From Candidatus Palauibacter polyketidifaciens (lineage in GTDB: Bacteria > Gemmatimonadota > Gemmatimonadetes > Palauibacterales > Palauibacteraceae), in contig NZ_CANPVO010000001.1 in NCBI RefSeq assembly GCF_947581785.1, positions 1 to 61,343 on the forward strand: a stretch of DNA of 61,343 nucleotides, written 5' to 3'. A program made the translations under genes and the position numbers. Within the stretch, counting starts at the first letter, position 1, and the number at the start of each line of letters is the position of its first letter. The notes below the pieces were generated by a model. That model had not been told where the DNA came from and did not search any database. It was given only the letters and a program-made list of their open reading frames with translations. This document shows positions 1 to 8,885 of the stretch, piece after piece.

Positions 1-2
1 TC

Positions 3-896
3 TTCGACATCCGCACGGCGACGGAGTGGGAGATGTGGGGCCGCACCAGCAACTTCGGCCAGAGCCGCTTTGCGGGGGAGAACCCCGCCCCCGGCGCGTG
101 GATCCACTTCCATCTCTCGGAGGACGCCGCGGAAGCGGCAGGCAACTCGGTCGACGTACGCATCACGGACCGCAACGGCACCCTCGTGCGCGAGTTCGAG
201 CACCGCGACGTCACGCCGGGCCTCAACCGCGCGGTCTGGGACCTCCGCTGGGCCGGTGCGGAACCGATTCCGGGACAGGGTCCTCCGGGTGGAGGGTTCT
301 TCTTCTTCGGCCCGTCGGGCCCGCCCGCCGTCCCGGGCACCTACACGGCGACGATCGACGTGGGCGGCACCGAGCTGTCGAAGGACTTCCAGCTCCGAGG
401 CGACCCGAACGTGGCGGCTTCGCAGGCCGTGTACGACGAGCGCTTCACCGCGGCCATGCGCGCACGCGACCTCGAGACGCAACTCAATCGGATGATGGGC
501 ACGATCAACGACCTGGACGGACAGATCGACGGACTCCTCGAGTCCATCGAAGGCAAGAACCTGTCCAACGAAGAACAGGTGAAAGCCGTCGCCGACGATG
601 CTCAGAGTCAGCTGACGGCGGTGTCGAGCGAAGTGCGGCGTCCGCCGGGATCGATGGGCTACCGCGATTGGCCGCGCCTCATCGAGCAGCTTCGCAACAT
701 CTCCCGCGCGGTCTCGGGCCCGCAGGCGCGACCGACGGTCGGGCAGATGGAGGTGCTGACCGAGATCGAAGCCGGCGCCGCTCAGCGGGCCGAGGAGCTT
801 TCCGGCATCGTGAACGGCGTGATCGCCGACCTCAACGACCTCCTGGAGGACGCGCCGAAGATCATTACGAACTGGAGGCGGGTGGTGATCAGCTGA
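3..896 (+). CDS. C-terminal part of a sortilin/BNR-repeat (VPS10-like) exported protein
   Basis: The gene enters from the left edge; the frame is open from base 3, and the first ATG (33) is probably internal. The visible 297 residues carry the tail typical of large bacterial WD40/YVTN/BNR-like 'glycosyl hydrolase' proteins: an Ig-like segment with GENPAPGAWI, then GLNRAVWDLRW and PGTYTATIDVGG. A helical, Gln/Glu/Asp-rich end follows, which could form a short coiled coil. In this family the missing N-terminal part is a beta-propeller of sortilin type, secreted to the cell surface or periplasm; the substrate is not known. Despite the family name, I see no evidence for glycosidase activity here. 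The family call is good; the function is open. Confidence 0.72.
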   Translation, partial: FDIRTATEWEMWGRTSNFGQSRFAGENPAPGAWIHFHLSEDAAEAAGNSVDVRITDRNGTLVREFEHRDVTPGLNRAVWDLRWAGAEPIPGQGPPGGGFFFFGPSGPPAVPGTYTATIDVGGTELSKDFQLRGDPNVAASQAVYDERFTAAMRARDLETQLNRMMGTINDLDGQIDGLLESIEGKNLSNEEQVKAVADDAQSQLTAVSSEVRRPPGSMGYRDWPRLIEQLRNISRAVSGPQARPTVGQMEVLTEIEAGAAQRAEELSGIVNGVIADLNDLLEDAPKIITNWRRVVIS

Positions 897-924
897 ACGC
901 GGGCAGCCCGGAGGCGGCGGCGGG

Positions 925-1860
925 ATGGACATGTGGTTTCTGATCGGCACGCTCTCGCGCTGGGCGTTGTTCGCGGGCCTCCTCGTCGCGGTGGGGGCGG
1001 TGGCCTTCAAGCTGGTCATCCTCCGGCGCTTTCCGGGGTTCGAGCCGGAGGAGGATGGAGCCGCCGGCGTGACGCCCGAGAGGCTGGCCGCGCGGATCGG
1101 CGGCTTGGCGGTACTCCTCGCCGGCGCGGGCACGCTGGGTCGCCTCGCGGCGGAGGCGAGCATCTTTCGCGATCCGTTCGAACCCCTGGGGGCGGAGCTT
1201 CGCCTGCTCGTGACCGGGACTTCGTGGGGCCGGGCGTGGCTCGGACAGGTCGCGGCGGTCGTTGTCTCCGGACTGGCCTTCGCACTCGCCGCGGCGCGGG
1301 GGGCGCGGGCGGAATTCGGCTGGATCGCGGCCACGGCGGGGGTGGCCCTCCTCGCGTATACGCCGGCGCTGGCCGGGCATGCAGCCGGAGCCGAGCACTT
1401 CGTCACTCCCGCGATCACCGCCGATATCTTCCACATGGTGGCGGGAGGCGTGTGGCTGGGCACGCTGGCCGTGATGGCGGGGGTCCTTTATCTCGGTCGG
1501 CGCCGGGGGGCTTCGCTGTCGAAACGCCGCATCGTCGACTGGATCTCGGCCTTCTCGCCGCTCGCGCTGGGCTCGGCGGCGGTCATCGCCGTTACCGGAC
1601 TCTTCGCGGCATGGCTCCATCTCGGCTCCATCTCGGCGCTCTGGACCGAACCCTGGGGCCGGACGCTGAGTCTGAAGCTCTTCGTCGTTCTCGCGATCGC
1701 GGGTTGCGGCGCGTACAACTGGCGACGCGCTCGCGGCCGGGTGGGGGAAGCCGAGGATCCACCGCGTCTCCCGCCGACCGTCACCGTCGAACTGGGCGCG
1801 GCGGGTCTGCTTCTCCTCGTCACGGCCGTCCTCACCGGCACGACGCCCCCGGCCCATTGA
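925..1860 (+). CDS. CopD-like copper resistance/uptake membrane protein
   Basis: A 311-residue protein with about eight hydrophobic segments. The central HMVAGGVWLGTLAVM segment matches the CopD domain, in which membrane His residues are thought to handle copper during passage across the inner membrane. It stands 28 bases after the BNR-like gene. No CopC-like periplasmic copper binder is seen next to it, so it may act alone. The ATG at 925 (Met-Asp-Met-Trp) leads straight into the first membrane segment. A tandem duplication of the last codons lies at its 3' end. The family is likely; copper transport itself is inferred. Confidence 0.78.
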   Translation: MDMWFLIGTLSRWALFAGLLVAVGAVAFKLVILRRFPGFEPEEDGAAGVTPERLAARIGGLAVLLAGAGTLGRLAAEASIFRDPFEPLGAELRLLVTGTSWGRAWLGQVAAVVVSGLAFALAAARGARAEFGWIAATAGVALLAYTPALAGHAAGAEHFVTPAITADIFHMVAGGVWLGTLAVMAGVLYLGRRRGASLSKRRIVDWISAFSPLALGSAAVIAVTGLFAAWLHLGSISALWTEPWGRTLSLKLFVVLAIAGCGAYNWRRARGRVGEAEDPPRLPPTVTVELGAAGLLLLVTAVLTGTTPPAH

Positions 1861-1888
1861 ACCGGCATGACGGCCCCGGCCCATTGAA
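1835..1888 (+). repeat. 27-bp tandem duplication across the copD-like stop codon
   Basis: Bases 1835-1861 and 1862-1888 are two adjacent 27-base units differing at two positions. The first contains the last codons and TGA stop of the CopD-like gene; the second repeats that end after the stop. The unit is a multiple of three, so both copies would be read in the same frame. It looks like a recent slippage or unequal-recombination event with no obvious effect on the protein. Confidence 0.85.
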
Positions 1889-1933
1889 GCCGATGAGACG
1901 CTCGGCGAGACACGCATTGGCGGGTCCCGGACC

Positions 1934-3241
1934 GTGACCGCGATCTCCGGACTCCGGGTGAACGGAGACCGGCTCTGGGGGCGCCTCGAGGCGATGGCGC
2001 GCATCGGCGCCACTCCGGCCGGGGGCGTCCACCGCCTCGCCCTGAGCGACGAGGACCGTCGGGCGCGCGATCTCTTCCGGGGGTGGGCCGAGTCGCTGGG
2101 CCTCGCGGTGTCCGTCGACGGGATCGGCAACATGTTCGCCCGCCGGGATGGGACCGGCGGCGCCGGGGCCGAAGGCCGACCCCCTCTCGTGCTCGGGAGT
2201 CACCTCGACAGCCAGCCGACGGGGGGGCGGTTCGACGGGCCGCTCGGCGTCCTCGCGGCGCTGGAGGTCGTGGAAACGCTCGAGGAGCACGGGGTGCGGA
2301 CGGCTCTACCGATCGAAGTGGTGAACTGGACGAACGAGGAGGGCGCCCGCTTTCCGCCCGCCATGATGGGCTCGGGCGCCTTCTCCGGCCGCTTTGCGCT
2401 CGCGGACGCGCTCGGCGCGACGGACGCGGACGGGGTCACGGTCTCCGACGCCATCGACCGCATCGGCTATCGCGGCGCGCTTCCCGTCGGGGGCCGCCCG
2501 CTCGCCGCCGCTCTCGAGTTGCACATCGAGCAGGGCCCGATTCTCGAGGAGAGTGGGTGCGAGATCGGTGTGGTGACCGGCGTGCAGGGCGCCCGCTGGT
2601 TCGACATGACGATCACGGGAGAGGAGGCGCACGCAGGGTCGACGCCGCTGTCCCGGCGGACGGATCCGGTGGCGGTGTTCGGGCGGTTTCTCGTCGACGC
2701 GTTTCACCGCATCGAACGCGACTTCGCGCCCCACGGCCGGCTGACCTTCGGGGTTCTCGCGGCGGAGCCGGCGTCGCGGAACACCGTGCCCGGGCGCGTC
2801 ACGGTGAGCGTGGACCTCCGTCACCCCGACGACGCGACCCTCGACGACATGGAGGACGGTCTGCGCGAGGCGGCGAACCGCGCCTGCCTCGAACGCGGAG
2901 CGGCGTGGCGGCTCGATGACGTCTGGCGCTCTCCTCCGGTGCGGTTTTCCGGCCGTTGCATCGACGCCGTCCGCGCGGCGGCGGATCTCTGCGGCTATGC
3001 CTCCATGCCGATGGTGGCCGGCGCCGGCCATGACTCCGTGCACACGAACGACGTCGCGCCGACGGGGATGGTCTTCGTCCCCTGCGAAGACGGCATCAGC
3101 CACAACGAGGCGGAGAACATCACGCCCGCACAGGCGGAGGCGGGCGCCAACGTCCTCCTCCACGCGGCGCTCGCACTCGTGGAGCCGACGTCGGCTGATA
3201 TGTTGTCCGCGCCGACACACCAACTAGGAGGCGCCGCGTGA
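1934..3241 (+). CDS. Zn-dependent amidohydrolase of the N-carbamoyl-amino-acid / allantoate family (M20)
   Basis: A 435-residue protein beginning at GTG. The M20 di-metal site is visible: His90 in GSHLDSQ, Asp101 in GRFDGPLG, Glu135-Glu136 in NEEGARF, a His in LHIEQG, and the C-terminal His in ISHNEAEN. NEEGARFP and AGAGHDS are typical of the HyuC/AllC/beta-ureidopropionase branch, which removes a carbamoyl group from N-carbamoyl amino acids or hydrolyses allantoate. The stop overlaps the GTG of the next gene (GTGA), an aminotransferase, so the two are probably co-translated. One fitting role is N-carbamoyl-beta-alanine to beta-alanine in pyrimidine breakdown, but the exact substrate cannot be read from sequence. 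Confidence 0.85.
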   Translation: MTAISGLRVNGDRLWGRLEAMARIGATPAGGVHRLALSDEDRRARDLFRGWAESLGLAVSVDGIGNMFARRDGTGGAGAEGRPPLVLGSHLDSQPTGGRFDGPLGVLAALEVVETLEEHGVRTALPIEVVNWTNEEGARFPPAMMGSGAFSGRFALADALGATDADGVTVSDAIDRIGYRGALPVGGRPLAAALELHIEQGPILEESGCEIGVVTGVQGARWFDMTITGEEAHAGSTPLSRRTDPVAVFGRFLVDAFHRIERDFAPHGRLTFGVLAAEPASRNTVPGRVTVSVDLRHPDDATLDDMEDGLREAANRACLERGAAWRLDDVWRSPPVRFSGRCIDAVRAAADLCGYASMPMVAGAGHDSVHTNDVAPTGMVFVPCEDGISHNEAENITPAQAEAGANVLLHAALALVEPTSADMLSAPTHQLGGAA

Positions 3242-4638
3242 CCGCCACGACGAACCCCGCCACGGCGAACCCCGCCGGGACCGCAACGGCGCAATGGCAG
3301 GACATCGACCGACGCCACCACGTCCACCCCTTCATCGACCCCAGGGTCGTCGCCGAGAAGGGGACGCGCGTGATCGTGGGCGCGGAGGGCCGCCACCTCA
3401 TCGACTCCGATGGCCGGCGCATCCTCGACGGCATGGGCGGCCTGTGGTGCGTGAATCTCGGCTACGGACGGGAGGAACTTGCGAGGGCGGCGTACGACCA
3501 GATGGTCGAACTCCCCTACTACAACACGTTCTTCCGTTCGGCGCCCCCGGCCACGATCGAGCTGTCGCGGGTCCTCGCGGAGCTCACGCCCGGCGCGATC
3601 GCGCACACCTTCTTCTCGAGCTCCGGCTCCGAAGCGAACGACACCATCGTCCGCCTCGTCCGCCGATACTGGGACCTCCGCGGAAAACCCGAAAAGAAGA
3701 CGTTCATCAGCCGAACCTACGCGTATCACGGCAGCACGATGGCCGCCGCCAGTCTGGGCGGTTTCGAGGCCATGCACGCGGTGGGCGACCTGCCGTTGCC
3801 CGGCTTCGAGCACGTAATGCCCCCGTACTGGTTTGCCATGGGAGCGCCCGGCGAGACGCCGGAAGAGACCGGCGCGCGGGCGGCGCGGGCGGTGGAGGAG
3901 AAGATCGCCGAACTCGGTGCGGATCGCGTGGCGGCGTTCATCGGCGAGCCCGTCATCGGCGCCGGAGGCGTCATCGTGCCGCCGGACAATTACTGGCCCG
4001 AGATCCAGCGCATCTGCCGCGCGAACGATGTGCTCGTGGTCTGCGACGAGGTGATCACCGGCTTCGGCCGCACGGGCGAGTGGTTCGGCGCCGAGAAGTT
4101 CGGGATCGAGGCCGACCTCATGACGATCGCCAAGGGACTCACGTCCGGCTATCTGCCGATGTCCGCCGTGCTCATGACCGATGCGGTGTACGACGTCTTG
4201 GCCGAAGGCGGGGTGATCCCGCACGGCTACACCTATTCGGGCCACCCGGTCTCCGCCGCCGTGGCCCTGGAGAACCTCCGGATCATGAGGGAGGAAGGCG
4301 TCGTCGACCGGGTGAGGGAGGACACCGGCCCCTACTTCCAGGCGCGGCTGAGGGAGTTGAACGATCACCCGCTCGTGGGCGAGGTGCGGGGCGTCGGACT
4401 CGTGGCCAGTGTCGAACTCTCGAAGGACAAGGCGACCCGGGAGCTGTTCGAGCCCATGGGCGAGGTGGGCGCCCTCTGTCACGAGCACCTCTACGACGAA
4501 GGGGTCGTGTTCCGCGCCATGCGCGACGTCATCTGCACGAGTCCGCCGCTCACGATCACCCGCGACGAGGTCGACGAACTCGTGACGAAGGCCCGGGCGG
4601 GCATCGATCGGACGGCGCGGGACCTCGGCATGATGTAG
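3238..4638 (+). CDS. Class III PLP-dependent aminotransferase (omega-amino acid / polyamine type)
   Basis: A 466-residue fold type I aminotransferase. The PLP lysine is Lys299 in TIAKGLTSGYLP, preceded by the conserved Asp-Glu pair in VVCDEVITGFGRTG. SSSGSEAND and the GHPVSAAVALENL stretch are also typical. The group includes beta-alanine:pyruvate, putrescine:pyruvate (SpuC-like) and other omega transaminases. Overlap with the upstream amidohydrolase suggests the two act in sequence, for example turning released beta-alanine into malonate semialdehyde. Start at GTG 3238, coupled to the upstream TGA. The class is certain; the substrate is inferred. Confidence 0.88.
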   Translation: MTATTNPATANPAGTATAQWQDIDRRHHVHPFIDPRVVAEKGTRVIVGAEGRHLIDSDGRRILDGMGGLWCVNLGYGREELARAAYDQMVELPYYNTFFRSAPPATIELSRVLAELTPGAIAHTFFSSSGSEANDTIVRLVRRYWDLRGKPEKKTFISRTYAYHGSTMAAASLGGFEAMHAVGDLPLPGFEHVMPPYWFAMGAPGETPEETGARAARAVEEKIAELGADRVAAFIGEPVIGAGGVIVPPDNYWPEIQRICRANDVLVVCDEVITGFGRTGEWFGAEKFGIEADLMTIAKGLTSGYLPMSAVLMTDAVYDVLAEGGVIPHGYTYSGHPVSAAVALENLRIMREEGVVDRVREDTGPYFQARLRELNDHPLVGEVRGVGLVASVELSKDKATRELFEPMGEVGALCHEHLYDEGVVFRAMRDVICTSPPLTITRDEVDELVTKARAGIDRTARDLGMM

Positions 4639-4661
4639 CGGTCCGCGCGCGGGGGCTGCCT

Positions 4662-5765
4662 TCAGACCCCTTCGAGCGTCTCCGCCATAAGGTGCCGGAC
4701 CACGGCCCGCACGTCGCCGGTCTCTTCGTACACGGCGAGTTGCCGCTGCGAACTCGACCCTTCCCTGAGGATCCGGAGCGCGTATTCCACCTCCGCGCGG
4801 GTGCCGAGTTCGTCGACCACGTCGTCGAGGAACCACTCGATGAGTTCGACGATCAGGTCGGTCGCGGGGTGCTCGCTCTGCCGCCCGAAATCGATGAGCT
4901 TGCCCGTCAGCCCGTACCGGGCGGCGCGCCACTTGTTCTCCGCCAGGAGGACTTCGGGATAGAGGCGGAAGGTGAGGTTGTCCCGCCGCAGCTTCCAGAG
5001 TTTCGCCACCAGCGCCTGGAAGATGGCGGCGATGCACACGACCTCCTCCACCCGCGTGCACATGTCGCACACGCGGAATTCGAGCGTCGGGAACTTGTGG
5101 TTGGGACGCACATCCCACCAGATCTTGGTCGGGTCCGGGATCGTGTTCGAGCGGACCATCGTCTCGATGAAGTGGTCGTACTCGCTCCAGCCTCCGAAGC
5201 TCATCGGGATGCCCGTGCGCGGAAAGTTGCGCCAGATGATGCTTCGGTACGAATGAAGGCCCGTCTTCGACCCCTCCCAGAAGGGGGAACTGGTGGAGAG
5301 GGCGAGGACGTGCGGGAGGAAGTACCGCGAGACGTTCATCGCATCCACCATGAAATCCCGATCCTCGATGCCCACATGGATGTGGGTGCCGAAGATCAGG
5401 TTCCGTTCGGCGACCTGCTGCAGATCCTCCCGCAGTCCGACGTAACGGTCGAGCGGCGTGATGTCCTGCTGCTCCCAGGTCGAGAAGGGGTGCGTGCCCG
5501 CGGCCACGATGGCGAGCCCCTTCTCGGCGACCGTGCCGCTGACGAGGCGTCGCATGCGCACGACCTCCTCGCGCGCCTCCGCCACATCCCGGCAGACCTC
5601 GCTCGCCGTCTCCACGCACGCCTGGTGAAGTTCCGGGTGGATCTGCCCGCGCGTCTCCGGATCACCTTCGAGAATCTCGGTGATGAACGACGTGAGTTCG
5701 CCGGTCTCCGGATGGACGACCTGGTACTCCTCTTCGATCCCGAGCGTGAGTGAAGGCGCTTTCAT
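4662..5765 (-). CDS. Carboxylate-amine ligase, glutamate-cysteine ligase family 2 (YbdK/EgtA-like)
   Basis: A 367-residue GCS2-family ATP-dependent ligase, shown by GIEEEYQVV at the N-terminus, TWEQQDITPLDRY, and GTHIHVGIEDR in the centre. Family members join an amino acid to the gamma-carboxylate of glutamate (gamma-Glu-Cys synthesis, or ergothioneine-type chemistry), though many YbdK-like proteins have no proven substrate. The frame is open upstream, but the ATG at 5765 has a good ribosome site (GGAGAGG, about 5 bases before) and starts right at the family N-terminus. It converges on the aminotransferase with a 23-base gap. Confidence 0.85.
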   Translation of the reverse strand: MKAPSLTLGIEEEYQVVHPETGELTSFITEILEGDPETRGQIHPELHQACVETASEVCRDVAEAREEVVRMRRLVSGTVAEKGLAIVAAGTHPFSTWEQQDITPLDRYVGLREDLQQVAERNLIFGTHIHVGIEDRDFMVDAMNVSRYFLPHVLALSTSSPFWEGSKTGLHSYRSIIWRNFPRTGIPMSFGGWSEYDHFIETMVRSNTIPDPTKIWWDVRPNHKFPTLEFRVCDMCTRVEEVVCIAAIFQALVAKLWKLRRDNLTFRLYPEVLLAENKWRAARYGLTGKLIDFGRQSEHPATDLIVELIEWFLDDVVDELGTRAEVEYALRILREGSSSQRQLAVYEETGDVRAVVRHLMAETLEGV

Positions 5766-5889
5766 TGTGACCCTCTCCGGGAGAGCGTTTCGAAGCCGCG
5801 GGGGCAAGCTACTTTCGAGGATCGCCGGAGGCCATGTATGTTCCCCCGTCCCCAACCCGACCCGGTTTCCCGACACGGAGGCTGCACTG

Positions 5890-6210
5890 ATGGACTGGCT
5901 CTTCGCAATCTGCATCTTCTGGCTTGTGGCTGCGGTCTTCTTCGGCGGCCTCTACGACGCGGAGACCGGCTCGCCCGGCCGCCAGGTGCTGGGGCTTCTG
6001 CTCAACTTCGTCGTTTTCCTCGGCATCTTCGCCGTGCTGCGGCTCGCACTCGGCGGCCTGGGCGGGGAGAGCGCCTTCCTGCGCACCGTGTGGGGGACCG
6101 TCCTGCCCACGGCCCTGCCGACGATGCTGATCGGCCGGATCGGGAACGTGGTTTTCAAGCTCGCCGGTGTCACGATGACACGAAAAGTGTTCTCGGCGGA
6201 CGCCCACTAG
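5890..6210 (+). CDS. Small membrane protein, unknown function
   Basis: A 106-residue protein with three or four hydrophobic stretches (residues about 3-22, 32-53 and 65-85). I do not recognise a family. The frame runs farther upstream, but ATG 5890 (Met-Asp-Trp-Leu-Phe) starts directly at the first membrane segment and lies in the expected place after the divergent ligase promoter region. It precedes the HU gene by 111 bases on the same strand. Nothing in it points to a catalytic role. Confidence 0.6.
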   Translation: MDWLFAICIFWLVAAVFFGGLYDAETGSPGRQVLGLLLNFVVFLGIFAVLRLALGGLGGESAFLRTVWGTVLPTALPTMLIGRIGNVVFKLAGVTMTRKVFSADAH

Positions 6211-6244
6211 CCGGCCCTTCCGCAGGCGATATCGAGCGCCACAC

Positions 6245-6273
6245 TTGCAATCCCGCGATGGCGGGCGAATTAT
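6245..6273 (+). promoter_or_regulatory. Possible sigma-70-type promoter for the HU gene
   Basis: TTGCAA at 6245 and AATTAT at 6268 are separated by 17 bases and lie about 50 bases before the HU start. The -35 is close to consensus and the -10 matches at four of six positions. The spacer contains a CCCGC/GCGGG hairpin that could bind a regulator. Read by eye only. Confidence 0.35.
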
Positions 6274-6321
6274 GCGCCCGGATCGCTCGTCGGAGCTTAC
6301 TTTCAACAGGGAGAACCCAGG

Positions 6322-6615
6322 ATGACCAAAGACGATTTCGCGGCGAAGCTCGCCTCACAGGCCGGCCTGAGCAAAGCCAGCGCCAGGGATGTGATCGACT
6401 GCATTTTCTCGACGGATTCGGGCAAAGGGATCATCGCAGGCGAGCTTGACGCCGGCCGCGACTTCACGGTCACCGGCTTCGGCACGTTCGGCACCCGGCA
6501 CCGCAAGGCGCGCATGGGTCGGAACCCGCAGACCGGCGAGTCGATTCAGATTGCGGCCATGAACGTTCCCACCTTCAAGGCGGGCAAGGGGCTCAAGGAC
6601 CGCGTCCGAGCCTAG
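6322..6615 (+). CDS. HU/IHF-family DNA-binding protein
   Basis: A 97-residue nucleoid protein. It shows the HU layout: an N-terminal helical dimer region (MTKDDFAAKLASQAGLSKA), the FTVTGFGTFGTRHRKAR core, a DNA-binding arm with RMGRNPQTGESIQI, and the C-terminal FKAGKGLKD helix. HU dimers bend DNA and affect replication, recombination and transcription. The ATG has a GGGAG ribosome site. It is a single-gene unit with its own terminator, as expected for an abundant protein. The insertion DCIFSTDSGKGIIAGELDAG in the middle is slightly longer than in E. coli HU. Confidence 0.92.
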   Translation: MTKDDFAAKLASQAGLSKASARDVIDCIFSTDSGKGIIAGELDAGRDFTVTGFGTFGTRHRKARMGRNPQTGESIQIAAMNVPTFKAGKGLKDRVRA

Positions 6616-6622
6616 ATCGGTC

Positions 6623-6662
6623 ACCGCGACGGGACCCGGAGTCCCCCGGGTCCCGTCGCGGT
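6623..6662 (+). terminator. Rho-independent-type terminator after the HU gene
   Basis: A perfect 17-base-pair inverted repeat (6623-6639 with 6646-6662) with a 6-base loop begins 7 bases after the HU stop. A weak T-containing run follows. The stem is very GC-rich. It may also end transcription coming from the opposite side, where the VWA gene stops at 6694. Confidence 0.85.
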
Positions 6663-6693
6663 CGCTTTCAATCTCCGTCTCGTCGTTCCTCCG

Positions 6694-7830
6694 TCACAAC
6701 CTGAGCAGCCCCGGGAGCGTCCTCAGCGCTTCGAGGCTGTGTCCCGACTGGAAGTAATCCACGTACGGGAGGGCGGTGCGCATGCCCCGGGCTTCGGGCG
6801 CGTAGCGTGAACTCTCGAGCAGGGGATTGAGCCAGATCACCCGGCGCGCTCGCCGCTGAATCCAGCCCATCGCGCGCCGGAGGGGTTCGACCTCGCCCTG
6901 GTCGAGTCCGTCGGAGAGGATGATCACGAGCGTCCGCCGACCGAGCATCCGGCGGCCGTGCCGGGTCACGAACGTCTCCAGGCACTCGCCGATCCGCGTC
7001 CCGCTCGACCAGCCGCGGGCCCTCAGGCGGTCCAGCGCGGGATCGATCTCTTCGCCGGCCAGCCATGGCGTGAGGTGCGTGAGGCGTGTACTGAACGCGA
7101 AGGTCTGGATGTCCCGCGCGCGCCCGCACCCCAGCAGGAAACGCAGCAGGAAGCGGCTGTAGCGCTCCATCGAGCCGCTCACGTCGCACAGGACGACGAG
7201 TTGCGGCGGTACGTGCCGTCGCCGTCGCCGCGCCAGCCGGACGAGTTCGCCCTCGTGCGCGACGAGCGACCGCAGCGTTCTCCGGACGTCGATCGGTCCC
7301 CGGCGGCCGCCGGGCTCAAGTCGGCGGCTGCGTCGCGTGGAAAGCCGCACCATCAGCCGCTCGAGCCAGGCGTCGACCTCGCGCAGCTCCTCGTCGCCGA
7401 TCGAGGCGAAGGAACGCCGCGCGAGCGAGTGGGCGGCGCTGTAGACGGCGCCGGTCGGGCGCTCCGGGGAGTCCGGCTCCTCGCGCACGTGCTCCCCGAG
7501 GTCGTGCCGGGCCACCGGAGGCGGACCGTCGGGTCCGGAAACGCCGGGCGGCTGGCGAGCCCCCCGATCCGCCGCGGCTTTCGACAGGAGGTTCTCGACC
7601 GCGGATGACGGCTGTACTCCCCGCCACCACGCGGGGAAGCAGCGCTCGAAGATCTCGAGATCCGCGGCGCTCGAGCAGAACGCCGCGCGGAGGCCCGCTC
7701 TCACATCCTCCACGTCCTCCGTGTCGATATGCGGGAGCGCGGCGACGGCCGTCGTGGACTCGGAAAGCGCGCAGGCCACCCCTTCGCCGCGCAGCCGCCG
7801 GCCCAGGTCGACGACGCGCTCCGGCGTCAA
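6694..7830 (-). CDS. CoxE-like VWA domain protein
   Basis: A 378-residue protein with a C-terminal von Willebrand A domain. The metal-site motif is DVSGSM in LVVLCDVSGSM, and IILSDGLDQGE lies farther on, as in CoxE/YehP-type proteins. These work with MoxR ATPases to insert metal or mature large enzymes; in the cox operon of aerobic CO dehydrogenase they help build the Mo-Cu centre. The start is most likely TTG 7830, which overlaps the TGA of the MoxR gene (TTGA) and has GGAGG 9-13 bases before it. Longer readings of this frame overlap the MoxR gene and are not credible. Confidence 0.82.
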   Translation of the reverse strand: MTPERVVDLGRRLRGEGVACALSESTTAVAALPHIDTEDVEDVRAGLRAAFCSSAADLEIFERCFPAWWRGVQPSSAVENLLSKAAADRGARQPPGVSGPDGPPPVARHDLGEHVREEPDSPERPTGAVYSAAHSLARRSFASIGDEELREVDAWLERLMVRLSTRRSRRLEPGGRRGPIDVRRTLRSLVAHEGELVRLARRRRRHVPPQLVVLCDVSGSMERYSRFLLRFLLGCGRARDIQTFAFSTRLTHLTPWLAGEEIDPALDRLRARGWSSGTRIGECLETFVTRHGRRMLGRRTLVIILSDGLDQGEVEPLRRAMGWIQRRARRVIWLNPLLESSRYAPEARGMRTALPYVDYFQSGHSLEALRTLPGLLRL

Positions 7831-8711
7831 CCCGCGCCGTCCTCCGATGAGGCGAGCAGCTCCCCCAGCCGTTCCTCCGTCAGTCCGGCCAGGTCGTTCG
7901 GGTCCTTCACGAGCGCCCCGATCGCGTCGCGCGCCGTCGCCGGACGCAACGGCTCCGGCCCCAGGTGCTCGAGCGCCGCGGCGAAGTCCAGCGTCTCCGC
8001 TACGCCGGGGGGCTTGGCCAGCCGCTCGCGCCGCAGCCGCTGGGCGAGCCTCACGGCCTCCCGCGCCCGGGCGGTCGCGATGTCCGGTCGTCGCCGCCGC
8101 AGAATCTCGATCTCCCGCGCCGGCTCGGGATAATCGATCCACAGATAGAGGCATCGGCGGCGCAGCGCGTCGGACAGCTCGCGCGTCCCGTTCGAGGTGA
8201 GCACGACGACAGGTCGCGTCCGGGCCTCGACCGTACCCAGCTCCGGGATCGAGACCTGAAAGTCCGACAGCAACTCGAGCAGGAACGCCTCGAACTCCTC
8301 GTCCGCCCGGTCCACCTCGTCGATGAGAAGGACCGGACGCGTCTCGCAGCGAATCGCGCGCAGGAGCGGCCGCTCGAGGAGGAAGTTCGGCCCGAAGATC
8401 GTGCGCTGGACCGCCTCGGCATCGCGGTCGCCGTCCTGCAGGCGGATGTGGAGGAGCTGCTTCTGGTAGTTCCACTCGTAGAGGGCCGTGGGAAGGTCGA
8501 GCCCCTCGTAGCACTGGAGGCGAATGAGCTCCGTTTCGAGCCACGTGGCGATCGCCTTGGCGATCTCGGTCTTGCCGACGCCGGCGGCCCCCTCGACGAG
8601 CAGCGGCTTCTCCATGGCGAGGCCGAGATGGACCGCCGTCGCGATCCCCCGGTCGGCGATATAGCCCACCGCTTCGAGTTCCTCGATGATCTTCGCGATG
8701 TCCGGTTGCAA
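7827..8711 (-). CDS. MoxR-family AAA+ ATPase (CoxD-like)
   Basis: A 294-residue AAA+ ATPase with Walker A GAAGVGKT at residues 41-48 and Walker B LLIDEVDRADEEF. Sensor residues lie in VLTSNGTRELSDALRRRCL, a MoxR hallmark. MoxR proteins act as chaperones with a VWA partner, which here is the next gene, overlapping by 4 bases. With the CoxG-like gene upstream on the other strand, the set resembles the coxG-coxD-coxE accessory genes of molybdenum CO dehydrogenase. No catalytic CO dehydrogenase subunit is in this window. Confidence 0.88.
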   Translation of the reverse strand: MQPDIAKIIEELEAVGYIADRGIATAVHLGLAMEKPLLVEGAAGVGKTEIAKAIATWLETELIRLQCYEGLDLPTALYEWNYQKQLLHIRLQDGDRDAEAVQRTIFGPNFLLERPLLRAIRCETRPVLLIDEVDRADEEFEAFLLELLSDFQVSIPELGTVEARTRPVVVLTSNGTRELSDALRRRCLYLWIDYPEPAREIEILRRRRPDIATARAREAVRLAQRLRRERLAKPPGVAETLDFAAALEHLGPEPLRPATARDAIGALVKDPNDLAGLTEERLGELLASSEDGAG

Positions 8712-8885
8712 GGCGGCGACCTCCCCGGTTGCGGGTGCGACGCGGCAATCTCAGCTTCCGGTGGAAGCCGATCCGCGGTAGAGCCGCTCCCGGCAATATA
8801 ACCGCTCCCCCGGAGACGACGCCCGACCCGCGATCCGTTCCCGTCCGGCTTCGCTCCACGCACACGCAACCCCCGAGGAACGACG

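Noticed and set aside
2995-5619. Very long open frame on the minus strand (874 codons) across the aminotransferase and ligase genes
   Set aside because: It is an Arg/Gly/Pro-rich shadow of the true genes in a GC-rich genome; both real genes show clear family motifs in other frames.
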